A stretch of DNA of 64,000 bases from JANNOG01 sp031398915 (GTDB lineage: Bacteria; Actinomycetota; Actinomycetes; Actinomycetales; JBBAYJ01): the NCBI GenBank assembly GCA_031398915.1, contig JANNOG010000015.1, positions 15,425 to 79,424 of the forward strand. Reading direction: 5' to 3'. The notes beneath the pieces are model-generated. The model did no database searches and was not told where the DNA came from. It saw only the letters and a program-made list of their open reading frames with translations. Made by a program: the position numbers and the translations under genes. Below, in pieces: positions 45,507 through 54,606 of the stretch; the first letter of the stretch is position 1, and the number at the start of each line of letters is the position of its first letter.

Positions 45507-46979
45507 GTGACCACTTTCCACGACATCGTCCATCGTCACGCCGATCTGGCCGAGGCGGATCGTGAGTGGCTGCGTCTGCTGGTCGCAGACTGGCAGTTGG
45601 TCGCCGACCTGTCCTTCGCCGATCTGGTGTTGTGGTTGCGGGACCGCTCTGGTGGGTGGTCGGCGATCGGGCACGCCCGTCCGAGCACGTCTTCGACCGC
45701 GTTCTACGACGACGTGGTCGGCGCGACGGCTCGTCCGGGGTTGGCAACCCGCTTGGACCTGTTGTCGGCCAACGGCGGACGACATATGGGTGCCGCCGAC
45801 GAGGACGGTCGACGTGAAGATCTGTTCGCCGTGGCCCGTGATGCGCGAGTGATCGCGGTCGTGGACCGGGTGGCGGATCCATCGTTCACCCGAGTGCCGG
45901 GGCGCCTGGAGTTGGTCTACCAAGAGGCGGGTGACCTGATGCTCCAGATGATGGGCGAGGGAACGTACCCGTTCGAGTCCACGCCGACCGGTCCGCGGCG
46001 CGGTGCCCCCCGGGTGGGCGACGGGCTGGTACGGCTGGATGCGGATGGCGTGGTGACGTATCTGAGTCCCAATGGGGTGTCGGCGTTTCGCCGGTTGGGG
46101 GTCGCGTCGTTGCGTGATCGCAATCTGGCCGAGGTCGTCACGGCCGGCCTTCAGGAGCGTGATCCGGTTGACGAGACGCTGCCGGTCGTGGTGACCGGGC
46201 GCGCCCCGTGGCGGTGTGATCTGGAGATGCGCGGGTCAGTGCTGTCGTTGCGGGCGGTGCCGCTGTTGCGAGGGACGGGCAGGTCGAGATCGCGGATCGG
46301 CGCGTTGCTGCTGGTTCGTGACGTGACCGACATCCGGCGCTCGGAGCGCGAGCTCATGACGAAGGAAGCCACGATTCGCGAGATCCACCATCGGGTGAAG
46401 AACAACCTGCAGACGGTCTCGGCGTTGTTGCGCATGCAGGCGAGGCGCACCTCGACCGTCGAGGCGCGCGAGGCGTTGGGTGATGCAGGACGGAGAATCT
46501 CGGCGATCGCCGCGGTGTACGACGCCTTGGCGCGAGGGTTCGACGAGGCTGTCGATTTCGACGACGTCGTGGATTCCAGCCTTGCGGCCGCCGTGGACAT
46601 CGCTGCTGGTGGGAGGTCAGTCCACCTGAGCAGGGAAGGCAGCTTCGGCGCAGTCGCCGCGGCGGACGCGACGGCGCTCTCGTTGGTCCTCACCGAGCTG
46701 GTGTCGAACGCAGCCGAGCACGGCTTCACGAGTTTGACGGAGGCCACTCGCCGAGTTGGTGAACCGGGGGGAGTCATCGTCGTAAGGGCTACCCGCAACG
46801 GGAAACGCCTCGTCGTCGACGTGGACGACGACGGCGCCGGTATCGACGACGACGCGACGCCTGGATTGGGAACCAGGATCATCGAGACTCTGATCGAGAC
46901 CGAACTTCACGGTGCATTCGAGAGGGGACCACTCACAGGAGGTGGCACGAGGGCCACACTCCGGATCAACCTGCGGTAG
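45507..46979 (+). CDS. pdtaS: PdtaS-like sensor histidine kinase (HisKA_2)
   Basis: This 490-residue cytoplasmic kinase has an N-terminal GAF-like domain (about 1-150), a PAS domain (about 165-285) and a HisKA_2 dimerisation domain with phospho-acceptor in 'IREIHHRVKNNLQTVSALL' (about 292-312). An HATPase domain follows, with 'ELVSNAAEHGF' and 'DVDDDGAGIDDDATPGLGTRI'. In mycobacteria PdtaS signals to the RNA-binding regulator PdtaR, absent from this window. The GTG start, 56 bp from the divergent gene, gives the normal N-terminus. It converges on whiB1, the same arrangement as Rv3220c-Rv3219. Confidence 0.94.
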   Translation: MTTFHDIVHRHADLAEADREWLRLLVADWQLVADLSFADLVLWLRDRSGGWSAIGHARPSTSSTAFYDDVVGATARPGLATRLDLLSANGGRHMGAADEDGRREDLFAVARDARVIAVVDRVADPSFTRVPGRLELVYQEAGDLMLQMMGEGTYPFESTPTGPRRGAPRVGDGLVRLDADGVVTYLSPNGVSAFRRLGVASLRDRNLAEVVTAGLQERDPVDETLPVVVTGRAPWRCDLEMRGSVLSLRAVPLLRGTGRSRSRIGALLLVRDVTDIRRSERELMTKEATIREIHHRVKNNLQTVSALLRMQARRTSTVEAREALGDAGRRISAIAAVYDALARGFDEAVDFDDVVDSSLAAAVDIAAGGRSVHLSREGSFGAVAAADATALSLVLTELVSNAAEHGFTSLTEATRRVGEPGGVIVVRATRNGKRLVVDVDDDGAGIDDDATPGLGTRIIETLIETELHGAFERGPLTGGGTRATLRINLR

Positions 46980-47004
46980 TGGTGGTGGGACGGATTACTG
47001 AGAG

Positions 47005-47253
47005 TCAGCCGGCCCGGCGGGCGCGGGCGGTGCGCCGCTTGAGAGCCCGGCGCTCGTCCTCGGAGAGGCCACCCCACACGCCGGCGTCCTGTCCGGTATC
47101 GAGCGCCCACTTCAAGCAGGTATCGATGACGTCGCAGCGGCGGCACACCTTCTTGGCCTCATCAATCTGCTGGAGCGCAGGCCCAGTGTTACCGATGGGG
47201 AAGAAGAGCTCCGGGTCCTCATCGAGGCACGCAGCACGGTCTCGCCAGTCCAT
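47005..47253 (-). CDS. whiB1: WhiB1-type iron-sulfur transcriptional regulator
   Basis: This 82-residue protein starts 'MDWRDRAACLDEDPELFFP'. The four cluster ligands are C9, C37, C40 and C46 ('VCRRCDVIDTC'). The 'GVWGGLSEDERRALKRR' turn and basic tail bind the sigma factor and DNA. The spacing matches mycobacterial WhiB1, which reacts with nitric oxide. An upstream start (47268) would add five residues. A CRP-like site lies about 150 bp upstream. Confidence 0.95.
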   Translation of the reverse strand: MDWRDRAACLDEDPELFFPIGNTGPALQQIDEAKKVCRRCDVIDTCLKWALDTGQDAGVWGGLSEDERRALKRRTARARRAG

Positions 47254-47589
47254 CGTCAATTTCTCCACTTCCAGTCAACGTCGTGGTGCCAGTCGGGGTT
47301 CCGTGCCGCGCTCGACGCCATACCCGGGCCTCGCGACCCGGAGCGCCTTGCCATCACAGCTCAGCGGGAGATGACTCCCGCCTTCCTGTTCGTATGAGAC
47401 CACTTAGTGAACGGGCTCACAAGAGGCGGCGCGCGATTCACAGGTGCAACGTCCGTCACATGCCGGCAACGTGCCCGATCAATGATGACGTGTCGGGCAG
47501 TAACTCTTTGTGAGGGGACGATTGCACTCTGCTGATCCGAGTGGACGGTCCGCTCCGATCCGCCGCTGTCATCCCCGTACCGTGTTGGC
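47254..47589. other. Divergent intergenic region, whiB1 leader
   Basis: The 336 bases between whiB1 and the next plus-strand gene contain no gene I can support. They hold the whiB1 promoter region, including the CRP-like site listed separately. A short inverted repeat CCGGGCCTCGCGACCCGG lies near 47324-47341. Confidence 0.6.
47406..47421 (-). promoter_or_regulatory. Candidate CRP-family binding site upstream of whiB1
   Basis: AGTGAACGGGCTCACA matches TGTGA-N6-TCACA in 9 of 10 specified bases. It lies about 150 bp before the whiB1 start codon on that strand. In M. tuberculosis the whiB1 promoter is known to be controlled by the cAMP receptor protein through a similar site. The regulator gene is not in the window; the role here is inferred. 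Confidence 0.6.
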
Positions 47590-48048
47590 ATGCCTGAAAC
47601 CGGCACGGCCGATTCGCCGGAGCATTTCGAGCGGCTCGCAGTCATCGTGTGCCTGGCTGAGGCGCTCGGCCTTACCGGATATGCGGTCACCGCCGTGGTG
47701 ACGGTCCGGACAGATTCTCCTGGCGGATCAGATGCCGTAGCAGTGTCCCTCGTGGCATTCGGGCTCGCTGCCGGTATGACCGCGCTCGGCGCCGCCTTCT
47801 GGCGCCACCGCCGCTGGCCGCTCGGACTGTTCGTCACGGTGCAACTACTCGTCGCCGTCATTGCGCTGGGCCAGGTCGGTGCGATCGCGGCTGAGGTACG
47901 TGCGGCTCTGACGCCACCATCGCTGGTGGCGGCGTTCGTGGTGGTGGCGTCTCTGCTGGCGGCGGCGCTGGGACTATGGGCCGCGGTGCGTCTGGCCCAG
48001 GGGCGACAGTCGTCGCCACCTGGACCCGGCACCACCGGCCGCGGTTGA
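47590..48048 (+). CDS. Four-helix membrane protein, unknown
   Basis: This 152-residue protein has four likely membrane helices at about 16-38, 48-70, 76-97 and 111-133 and a polar Pro/Gly tail. No motif is recognised. Its last 191 bases overlap, on the opposite strand, the proline-rich end of the large FHA/FtsK gene. Start and reading frame look natural, but the overlap lowers confidence slightly. Confidence 0.65.
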   Translation: MPETGTADSPEHFERLAVIVCLAEALGLTGYAVTAVVTVRTDSPGGSDAVAVSLVAFGLAAGMTALGAAFWRHRRWPLGLFVTVQLLVAVIALGQVGAIAAEVRAALTPPSLVAAFVVVASLLAAALGLWAAVRLAQGRQSSPPGPGTTGRG

Positions 48049-51000
48049 CGAGGACGCCACGACCGCCGATGGTCGATGACTGAGGCACCACCGTGGCGGA
48101 CAACACGTCTCGGGCATCGTGCCGACCGGGATGGAGCAGTAGTGCCGACCCATGGCGGCGGACTGCGGCGGCGTAGCCACGAAACTGCGCCGCGAGGTGG
48201 GTTGCCGTCGTCGCGACTGCCAACCCCCACTCACCGCCGCTGTCGTCCGCCGATCGATCGTTCAGCACGGCCATGAGCAGGTCGTCGATGTCGCCCGCCA
48301 GCAGGTCGAAGTCGTCCACCACCAACAGTCGTCGCCCGGTCTCACCTAGGAGGTGTCGAACGAGGCGGGGGTCGGTGACGATCTCGTCGCCGTCGATCAA
48401 CCGGTCCATCCACGCTCCGGAGTCAGCCGCGAGCACGGACAGCGGGATGCCGCAGGCTTGCGCCGCTGCCGCGAGCGCATAAAGCGCCGTGCTACGTCCG
48501 CTGCCGCTCGGTCCGACAATGACCGCCCCCGCTCCCGCGGCGACATCCACCTGGGCCGTTAGGCCTTCGGGGCCGCACAGACCGATGGACAGCAGCGGCC
48601 ACGCCGACGGCCCCAGGGCAGCCGCGGACACCCGGCCCGGCAATGCCTGCGGCAGTCCCATGACGCGCGCACCCGGTGCTTCGGCCAGCAGTGGACGACT
48701 TGCTGGATCGATCGCCGGATGGACGGCGACGTGGACCTCCACGACGGCCGAATCGGTGGTGCCCAGGCCCGTTCCGGCCAGCAATCCCCGGCCAGGCGGG
48801 CACTGCCGGGGCAGGTCACGGACGGAAGCGCCCACCAGCGCGGCATCAAACGGATCGGACGGGCGCAGCATGAGCCTGAGTCGCCCACCCGTGGCGAGTC
48901 GACTGGTGCCCAGGGCACGCCCGCCTGCCCAGGCCATGGCGGTGCGCCCGACACTCGCGTCGCGACTCAGCGACATCAGGCGATCAAGCATGTCCGGCCG
49001 GTCAGTGAGGGAATGGAGTAAGCCGTCGCAGTCGTCCACGCCAACGAACAGCCAACGGGAGTCGTCAGCGCCCACCCGGCCTGTCAGGTAACCGACCACG
49101 TCGTACAACAGGTCGAGATCGCGCCAATCGACGACCTGAGTCCCGGCGGGCCAGCAGGACTGCGCATCTCCGGTCACGATGACGACCGGTGCGCCCTTGG
49201 CCAGGGCGCGTCCAGCAAGAGTGTGCAACGTCGTCGTCCGTCCACTGGCCGGCCCGCCGAGGACGACGAGCAGGCCGTCCGAGGCCGGGCGCCAGGTGAC
49301 ACCGGCTCGTCGCTGGAGGGCGGGCAGATCTGCCATGGCCAGCTCCAGCGCGAACTCGCCGTGGTCGTCGTCACCGTCCGCCAACGAGGCGACCTCGTCG
49401 ACCGTCACGCGGCTGGGCAGTGGTGGCAACCAGGGCGCCGACACGACGACCATGTCTGCAGCCGCGGCGTCACGACACGCGGAAACAACGGCGAGCGCAG
49501 CACTCTCGCCGGTGGACGAGTCGGCTCCACGGCGATCGTCGGTGGGATCGATTGGCTCGCACGGGTTGTCTCCCATCCGCCACACGTGAATATCGGAGTG
49601 CCCACTCTCGGGGGCGCCGACCCGTGCTGTCTGTACCGTCACCAGGGCGCCATCTCGAGCGACGATCGCCCTGCCGGGCCGCAGTCGCGGCAGGGTCGCA
49701 GCATCCGGGCAGTCGATGACGTCACGGGAGTCACCCGCGTCCTGAACCCGAAGCGCGATCCGCAGCGCGGTGTTCGCTCGGATATCTGCCGACACCACCC
49801 CAGCTGGTCGCTGAGTCGCCAGAATCAGGTGAACCCCAAGGGATCTGCCCACCGAGGCGACGTGAACCAGCCCGTCGAGGATGTCCGGCGCCTGCTCAGC
49901 CAGCACGCGGAACTCGTCGACCACGCACACCAGGCGTGGCAAGGGGGCGATATGGCCGGCTCGGCGGTATGCCGCCAGGTCCACGACGCCGGCTTGGGCA
50001 AGAACGCGTTCGCGCCGTCGGATCTCTGCCTCCAAGCCGGCCAGCACGCGGGTGGCCTGGTGCGTGTCCAGGTCGGTCAGCAGTCCCAGAGCGTGCGGCA
50101 ACCCCGCGCACACCCCCAGACTGTTGCCGCCCTTGAAGTCCACCAGGAGGAATGCGACATCGGTGGGTGGGTAGCGACACGCAAGACCGAGAACAAGTGA
50201 ACGCAACAGCTCGGACTTGCCCGATCCTGTCGTTCCGGCGATGAGCGCATGAGGTCCGTCCCCGACCAGGTCGATCGTCACCGGGCCGGATTCTGCTGCG
50301 GCCAGCGGTAGGCGCAATGCGACATCGCCGGTCTCGGTCGTCGTCCGCCACCGCGAGGTGACCTCCGTTGCCGTGACGCGTCCCGTGACCCGAGCATCAC
50401 CGTCGGTGCGCAGCAGCGAGGCGAGTGAGACCTCGTCCGGTATCCGGCTCTTGCCTGCATTCGCTGCCGGTCGTACCGGTGCCAGCCCGCGAGCCAGCCT
50501 CGCTGCCCACCAGGGTGCGACCTGGTCGGCGATGCCCGCCACGGCGCCCTCCGGCGACTCCACGACGATCCCGGTGGTGGATTCGCCTGCCGGGTACAAC
50601 CGTGTTCGACAGTGGCGAGGCGCCGCGACGCCCAACTCGGCCGACACGAGAAGCATGACGCCAGGCGTGCTTGCGACCGCCTCCAACCCGGACAGGTCGC
50701 GGGCGGGGATGTCATCCGCCACGACGAGAACGACATCGGTGCGGTCCGTGTCGGCCGTAACAGCAGCGAGCAGGTCCGCCAGCCCGAGAGCCCAGGCGGT
50801 CGCGGGCTCAGGCGTAGTGGGTCGATTGGCAGCGGGATCAGGGATAGCGGGGTCGGGGGAGATGGGATCAGCGCCGACGAGGTGCGGTAACCATCGAGTC
50901 CACGACCAGCGATCACGGGCCGTCTGGGATCCGGTGACCACCATGACACGCAGGTCGTCGGGTCCGATCGCGGTGACCAGACGCCCGACCATGGCCCGAG

Positions 51001-52312
51001 TGACACCTGCCCGCCAACGCGTGGGGCCCTGCACAACCGCGCCTGCTGCAACGTCGGCCGTCAGTGGTGCGCCGCGTAACGTCTCGCCCGCACTGACCGC
51101 CCCGCTGTCACGACTCGCTGTGGTCTCCACCCGAACCGGGCCCGGGAGATCCGCAGTACCTACCCTGACGGAGAACGCCTCGGGGTCGCCGTTTCGGGTT
51201 TGCCACAACCTCGGGGTTCGAGACAACACGCAATCCAGGACAACCGCGGCGTCGGGGTGGGCTTGATGGCGGATCGCCAGCACGTCAGCAGCGGCGCGGG
51301 CTGCGGCGTCGTGAGTAGCCGCAACCGCTCTCGTGTGTTCGGCCAGAGCGGTCCGCGCCGTCCGGCTTGAGTCACGGCGGTCGGAGACGACGGATCCGAT
51401 GACGATGGCCGGGCCGGCGAGGCCCATCAGCAGGAATACTGCAGACCCCCACCACACTGCGATGGGTATTGCGATGGCCAGCGGCAACAGTGCCGACAAC
51501 CAAGGGATGCGCCGCCGGGGCGAGGGGCCCGGGGGCGGCGGAACCGTGAACACCCGTGGTGTCTCGGTCAGGGATCGGCGCGGCGAGGGGGCATGCACCA
51601 CCGTGCCGTCGCCCCGCTCACCTGTCGCGGCCTGCTGCTCGTGCTGATAAGCCAGCCGTACCTCGAGTCGAGTCGAGCCCATCCTCAGTTGGCCGCCGAG
51701 CGCCACCATCGTGACGGCCTCTGATTGATCGAATGACGACGCCGCCCAGACTCCGACAGGCTGACCGCTCGCGCCGTCCCGAGGGGCAGTGACCAACGTG
51801 CCATTGGTCGAGGTGAGGTCTCGAACCCGGACGCCCTGCGCCGAGACCAGGACCTCGCATTGACGTCGCGACATGTCGGGATCTGCCACGACCAGATCAC
51901 AGGACTCGTGTCTGCCCACCACCAATCGCCCCGGCCGAAGGCGATGGGTCCGCCCGGCATCCGGCCCTGACACGGCGACGAGGACCAGCGGGGCCACGGT
52001 GTCAACCACCGCCTCTCCATGCGGCGCCGCCGGCCCGAGTCCGACAGGACCTTTCTGGGTCCAATCTGGTGGCGAGACCGAGATCTCGGCACCGTCCAGC
52101 AATGGGTGGACGCCCAGGGTGTCCTCGGCCTTCAAAGGCACCCCTCCGACGAATGCCACCTCCGTTGCGCTCCGGCCGCTGGCTGCAAGGACCTGGCGCC
52201 ACACGTCACCCAGCCGTGTGCCCGACGGCGCGGTCAGTCCGATGTCGACGCCGACACCACCGAGCGCGGCGGGCACCACGGTCCACCGGAGATCAACCCG
52301 TTGCGCTGCCAT
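47858..52312 (-). CDS. FHA-domain FtsK/SpoIIIE triple ATPase, EssC/EccC-like
   Basis: From ATG 52312 this encodes 1484 residues. The layout is: an N-terminal beta-grasp-like segment (about 1-82, 'SGTRLGDVWRQVL', 'DTLGVHPLLDGAEISV'); an FHA domain (about 109-205, 'GRLVVGRHESCDLVV', 'MSRRQCEV', 'VRDLTSTNGTLV'); and two membrane helices (about 270-308). Three FtsK/SpoIIIE modules follow, with Walker A near residues 690 ('GTTGSGKSE'), 1020 ('GGPASGRTT') and 1267 ('GPSGSGRST'). The second and third have Arg for the Walker Lys. This resembles type VII secretion motors, above all firmicute EssC with its FHA start. No WXG100, EccB, EccD or other T7SS gene is nearby. It ends in a Pro-rich tail. Confidence 0.88.
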   Translation of the reverse strand: MAAQRVDLRWTVVPAALGGVGVDIGLTAPSGTRLGDVWRQVLAASGRSATEVAFVGGVPLKAEDTLGVHPLLDGAEISVSPPDWTQKGPVGLGPAAPHGEAVVDTVAPLVLVAVSGPDAGRTHRLRPGRLVVGRHESCDLVVADPDMSRRQCEVLVSAQGVRVRDLTSTNGTLVTAPRDGASGQPVGVWAASSFDQSEAVTMVALGGQLRMGSTRLEVRLAYQHEQQAATGERGDGTVVHAPSPRRSLTETPRVFTVPPPPGPSPRRRIPWLSALLPLAIAIPIAVWWGSAVFLLMGLAGPAIVIGSVVSDRRDSSRTARTALAEHTRAVAATHDAAARAAADVLAIRHQAHPDAAVVLDCVLSRTPRLWQTRNGDPEAFSVRVGTADLPGPVRVETTASRDSGAVSAGETLRGAPLTADVAAGAVVQGPTRWRAGVTRAMVGRLVTAIGPDDLRVMVVTGSQTARDRWSWTRWLPHLVGADPISPDPAIPDPAANRPTTPEPATAWALGLADLLAAVTADTDRTDVVLVVADDIPARDLSGLEAVASTPGVMLLVSAELGVAAPRHCRTRLYPAGESTTGIVVESPEGAVAGIADQVAPWWAARLARGLAPVRPAANAGKSRIPDEVSLASLLRTDGDARVTGRVTATEVTSRWRTTTETGDVALRLPLAAAESGPVTIDLVGDGPHALIAGTTGSGKSELLRSLVLGLACRYPPTDVAFLLVDFKGGNSLGVCAGLPHALGLLTDLDTHQATRVLAGLEAEIRRRERVLAQAGVVDLAAYRRAGHIAPLPRLVCVVDEFRVLAEQAPDILDGLVHVASVGRSLGVHLILATQRPAGVVSADIRANTALRIALRVQDAGDSRDVIDCPDAATLPRLRPGRAIVARDGALVTVQTARVGAPESGHSDIHVWRMGDNPCEPIDPTDDRRGADSSTGESAALAVVSACRDAAAADMVVVSAPWLPPLPSRVTVDEVASLADGDDDHGEFALELAMADLPALQRRAGVTWRPASDGLLVVLGGPASGRTTTLHTLAGRALAKGAPVVIVTGDAQSCWPAGTQVVDWRDLDLLYDVVGYLTGRVGADDSRWLFVGVDDCDGLLHSLTDRPDMLDRLMSLSRDASVGRTAMAWAGGRALGTSRLATGGRLRLMLRPSDPFDAALVGASVRDLPRQCPPGRGLLAGTGLGTTDSAVVEVHVAVHPAIDPASRPLLAEAPGARVMGLPQALPGRVSAAALGPSAWPLLSIGLCGPEGLTAQVDVAAGAGAVIVGPSGSGRSTALYALAAAAQACGIPLSVLAADSGAWMDRLIDGDEIVTDPRLVRHLLGETGRRLLVVDDFDLLAGDIDDLLMAVLNDRSADDSGGEWGLAVATTATHLAAQFRGYAAAVRRHGSALLLHPGRHDARDVLSATVVPQSSTIGGRGVLVNRGRWCRVQVATTVAPGPDAPRPIVPAPPPAETPPPRTPPPAMVASEPHVPQPRSHRPGPAQ

Positions 52313-52363
52313 GCGTCGAGATTGGCCCCCTCGACTGCCCGCGCGCTGCGGAGAACTGACGAC

Positions 52364-52399
52364 TTGTGGATAACTGAGTGTCAACTGACCTGTGGATAC
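52364..52399 (+). other. Two DnaA-box-like sequences in the divergent promoter region
   Basis: TGTGGATAA at 52365-52373 is a perfect reverse match to TTATCCACA, and TGTGGATAC at 52391-52399 has one mismatch. They lie between the FHA/FtsK gene and the gene at 52454. Further look-alikes are GTATCCACA at 53244-53252 and CCATCCACA near 53270. No dnaA, dnaN or AT-rich unwinding element is present, so this is not an origin; DnaA-controlled transcription or titration is possible. Confidence 0.45.
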
Positions 52400-52453
52400 C
52401 GAGTTCACGACCTCGCGTACCGTCATGTCATCGACCTTCCTCGAATCCGTCCG

Positions 52454-53236
52454 ATGCTGTTGGCAGTCGTCGCCGTCGTAGCCACGGGCGCTCTGGTCTC
52501 CGCCGCCGTCGTCGTTCGCTCGGTGGTGGGCGTCGGCTGCGTTCGCCCCGCCGTGGTGGGCCAGCCCATTACGGCCGCTCGGGCCGCCCTGTCGGATGAG
52601 GCGATCGAGGCCGTCACCGACGAGGACGTGGTGACCGAGCAGTGGCGGGCGGACCTCGCCGCCGAGGGCACGGTCATCGACCAGGACACTCGTTCTTGCG
52701 ATCGGCAGGTGATGCTGGTCGTCAGCGACGGAGGGCCTGTCGTCCCGCTGTCCGAGGTGCCTGCCGAATATCGCGAACTGCTCGGCGCCAATGGGCCCGT
52801 AGCCGCGGTCCGCAGCATCACCACACCCGCCGGCCGGGCGTACAAGAGTGACGACGCCCTGGTGGGAGACTGTCGCGCGGTACGAGAAGCGGTCGGAAAG
52901 ATCCAAGACGATGACGTCACTCTGCGGTGTCTGACACCCATCGAGCAGCGTCTTGCGGAGGTGGTCCTGTTCTCGGCTGCAACGTGGTGGGGGCAGGCAC
53001 CGTCAGGCAGCGAGGGATTGCGAACCGTCGACGACGACCCGTCGACGACATGGCAGGCGACCCTCCGTCGTGATGGCTGGGAGGTTCGTGTTGTCGTGTC
53101 GTTGGCCGACCCAGCAGCTCAGGCGGTGCAGGTGACCCTGAATCCGGTCACCGCAGACGCTGCGCTGGCCATGCCTCCGGTATCCGATGAGCAATTGGCC
53201 GCCCTCGCCACGAAACTTCAGCGAACGCTTCCTTGA
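52454..53236 (+). CDS. Membrane-anchored extracytoplasmic protein, unknown
   Basis: This 260-residue protein starts at ATG 52454 with a membrane anchor ('MLLAVVAVVATGALVSAAVV'). An outer domain follows whose first part, 'GCVRPAVVGQPITAARAAL...VIDQDTRSCDRQVMLVV', loosely resembles a PASTA fold. The C-terminal half has 'LAEVVLFSAATWWGQAPSG' and 'WEVRVVVSLADPAAQAV'. It is divergent from the FHA/FtsK gene and 139 bp before tadA. It could belong functionally to either; no family is recognised. Confidence 0.7.
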   Translation: MLLAVVAVVATGALVSAAVVVRSVVGVGCVRPAVVGQPITAARAALSDEAIEAVTDEDVVTEQWRADLAAEGTVIDQDTRSCDRQVMLVVSDGGPVVPLSEVPAEYRELLGANGPVAAVRSITTPAGRAYKSDDALVGDCRAVREAVGKIQDDDVTLRCLTPIEQRLAEVVLFSAATWWGQAPSGSEGLRTVDDDPSTTWQATLRRDGWEVRVVVSLADPAAQAVQVTLNPVTADAALAMPPVSDEQLAALATKLQRTLP

Positions 53237-53375
53237 CGGCTGGGTATCCACAGGTTGGCCGGTCGCCGTCCATCCACAACCCGGCATCGGGACGTGTACC
53301 AACAGTCCAGTAGGTCCTAATCTGAGCCGACGTTGCCGGCAGGTGGGCATGCGACGACAGGGTGGGAGGGCGGAC

Positions 53376-54599
53376 ATGGATGCAGTAACGCTGGTCACTG
53401 ACGAGGTCCGCGACATCATCCGCCGCGGTGGTGTCGACCCGGTCCGTGATCCGGCCGGCATGCGCAAGCTCGTGCGCGATGCAATCGCCGACTACGACGA
53501 CCGGGCACTGAGCAGCCCTTTGCCGCCGGTTGGGGATCGCGAGGTCACAGCCAAGCGGGTGCTCGATGCCGTGGTCGGGTTCGGTCCTCTCCAGGCTTTC
53601 CTCGACGACCCCGAGATCGAAGAGATCTGGATAAACGAGCCTGGAAAGGTGTTCATCGCTCGGCGAGGGCTCTCGGAACTGACGACCACGGTGCTCAACC
53701 CGGACCAGGTCCGCGACCTGGTCGAGAGAATGTTGAAGCAATCCGGTCGCCGAGTGGACCTGTCCAGCCCGTTCGTTGATGCGACGCTTCCGGACGGATC
53801 GCGGCTACACGTCGTCATCCCCGACATCACCCGAGAGCATTGGGCGGTCAACGTCCGAAAGTTCGTGGTGCGGGCTGACCACCTCGAGGACCTGATCGTC
53901 CTGGGCACCCTGACCGCTGCCGCTGCCGAATTCCTCACCGCTGCTGTCGTGGCTGGTTTGAACATCCTGGTCTCCGGGGGTACCCAGGCGGGGAAGACCA
54001 CCATGCTCAACTGCCTCGGCGCGGCGGTTCCGGCGCGTGAGCGCGTAATCACGTGCGAGGAGGTCTTCGAATTGAAGATCCCCGTCCGCGACGTCGTCGG
54101 ATTGCAATGTCGTCAACCGTCGCTGGAGGGCACTGGTGAGGTGCCACTACGTCGCCTCGTGAAGGAGGCGCTTCGCATGCGACCCAGCCGCATCATCGTC
54201 GGTGAAGTGCGGCAGGCCGAAAGCTTGGACCTGCTTATCGCTCTCAATTCAGGACTGCCGGGGATGTGCACCCTGCACGCGAACGGCGCCCGCGAAGCCG
54301 TCACCAAGATGTGCACGTTGCCGCTACTCGCGGGCGAGAACGTCGGTTCGCGTTTCGTGGTTCCCACAGTGGCGGGATGCATCGATATCGTTGTGCATAT
54401 GGCGTTGGACCGCGACGGCCGACGGCGGGTCCACGAGATCGTCGCCGTTCCCGGGAGGGTGGAGGACGATGTCGTCGAGATCGCGCCCATCTTTCTTCGC
54501 GACGATTCGGGCAGACTTCGATCCGCTGGTGGGTTTCCGCCTCATCCGGAAAGATTCGCTCGTGCTGGCATAGACATCACCGCCGTGTTGAGTAGTTGA
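53376..54599 (+). CDS. tadA: TadA/CpaF-family pilus assembly ATPase
   Basis: This 407-residue secretion ATPase of the Flp/Tad pilus system uses ATP to polymerise pilin. Walker A is 'GGTQAGKTT', followed by 'RVITCEEVFELKI' (Asp box variant), 'LEGTGEVPLRRLVKEALRMRP', Walker B 'RIIVGEVRQAESLDLLIAL' and the His box 'GMCTLHANGAREAV'. The N-terminal part 'VDLSSPFVDATLPDGSRLHVV' is typical of CpaF. ATG 53376 follows a GGGAGGG ribosome site; a start at 53349 is possible. It leads an operon of seven pilus genes. Confidence 0.94.
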   Translation: MDAVTLVTDEVRDIIRRGGVDPVRDPAGMRKLVRDAIADYDDRALSSPLPPVGDREVTAKRVLDAVVGFGPLQAFLDDPEIEEIWINEPGKVFIARRGLSELTTTVLNPDQVRDLVERMLKQSGRRVDLSSPFVDATLPDGSRLHVVIPDITREHWAVNVRKFVVRADHLEDLIVLGTLTAAAAEFLTAAVVAGLNILVSGGTQAGKTTMLNCLGAAVPARERVITCEEVFELKIPVRDVVGLQCRQPSLEGTGEVPLRRLVKEALRMRPSRIIVGEVRQAESLDLLIALNSGLPGMCTLHANGAREAVTKMCTLPLLAGENVGSRFVVPTVAGCIDIVVHMALDRDGRRRVHEIVAVPGRVEDDVVEIAPIFLRDDSGRLRSAGGFPPHPERFARAGIDITAVLSS

Positions 54600-54606
54600 G
54601 CCACGA

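Noticed and set aside
45451..45882. N-terminal extension of the YdeI-like protein
   Set aside because: It is antisense to the start of pdtaS and has no family similarity; GTG 45450 fits the family start.
47254..47589. A riboswitch or small RNA gene upstream of whiB1
   Set aside because: Only a short GC-rich inverted repeat was seen; no known riboswitch core could be recognised.
52313..52453. Replication origin suggested by DnaA-box-like words
   Set aside because: Only two boxes lie here, without dnaA, dnaN, gyrB or recF neighbours and without an AT-rich stretch.
52313..52906. N-terminal extension of the FHA/FtsK protein to 52906
   Set aside because: The extra 198 residues are low-complexity, antisense to the gene at 52454, and lack the beta-grasp or FHA pattern; ATG 52312 gives a sensible start.
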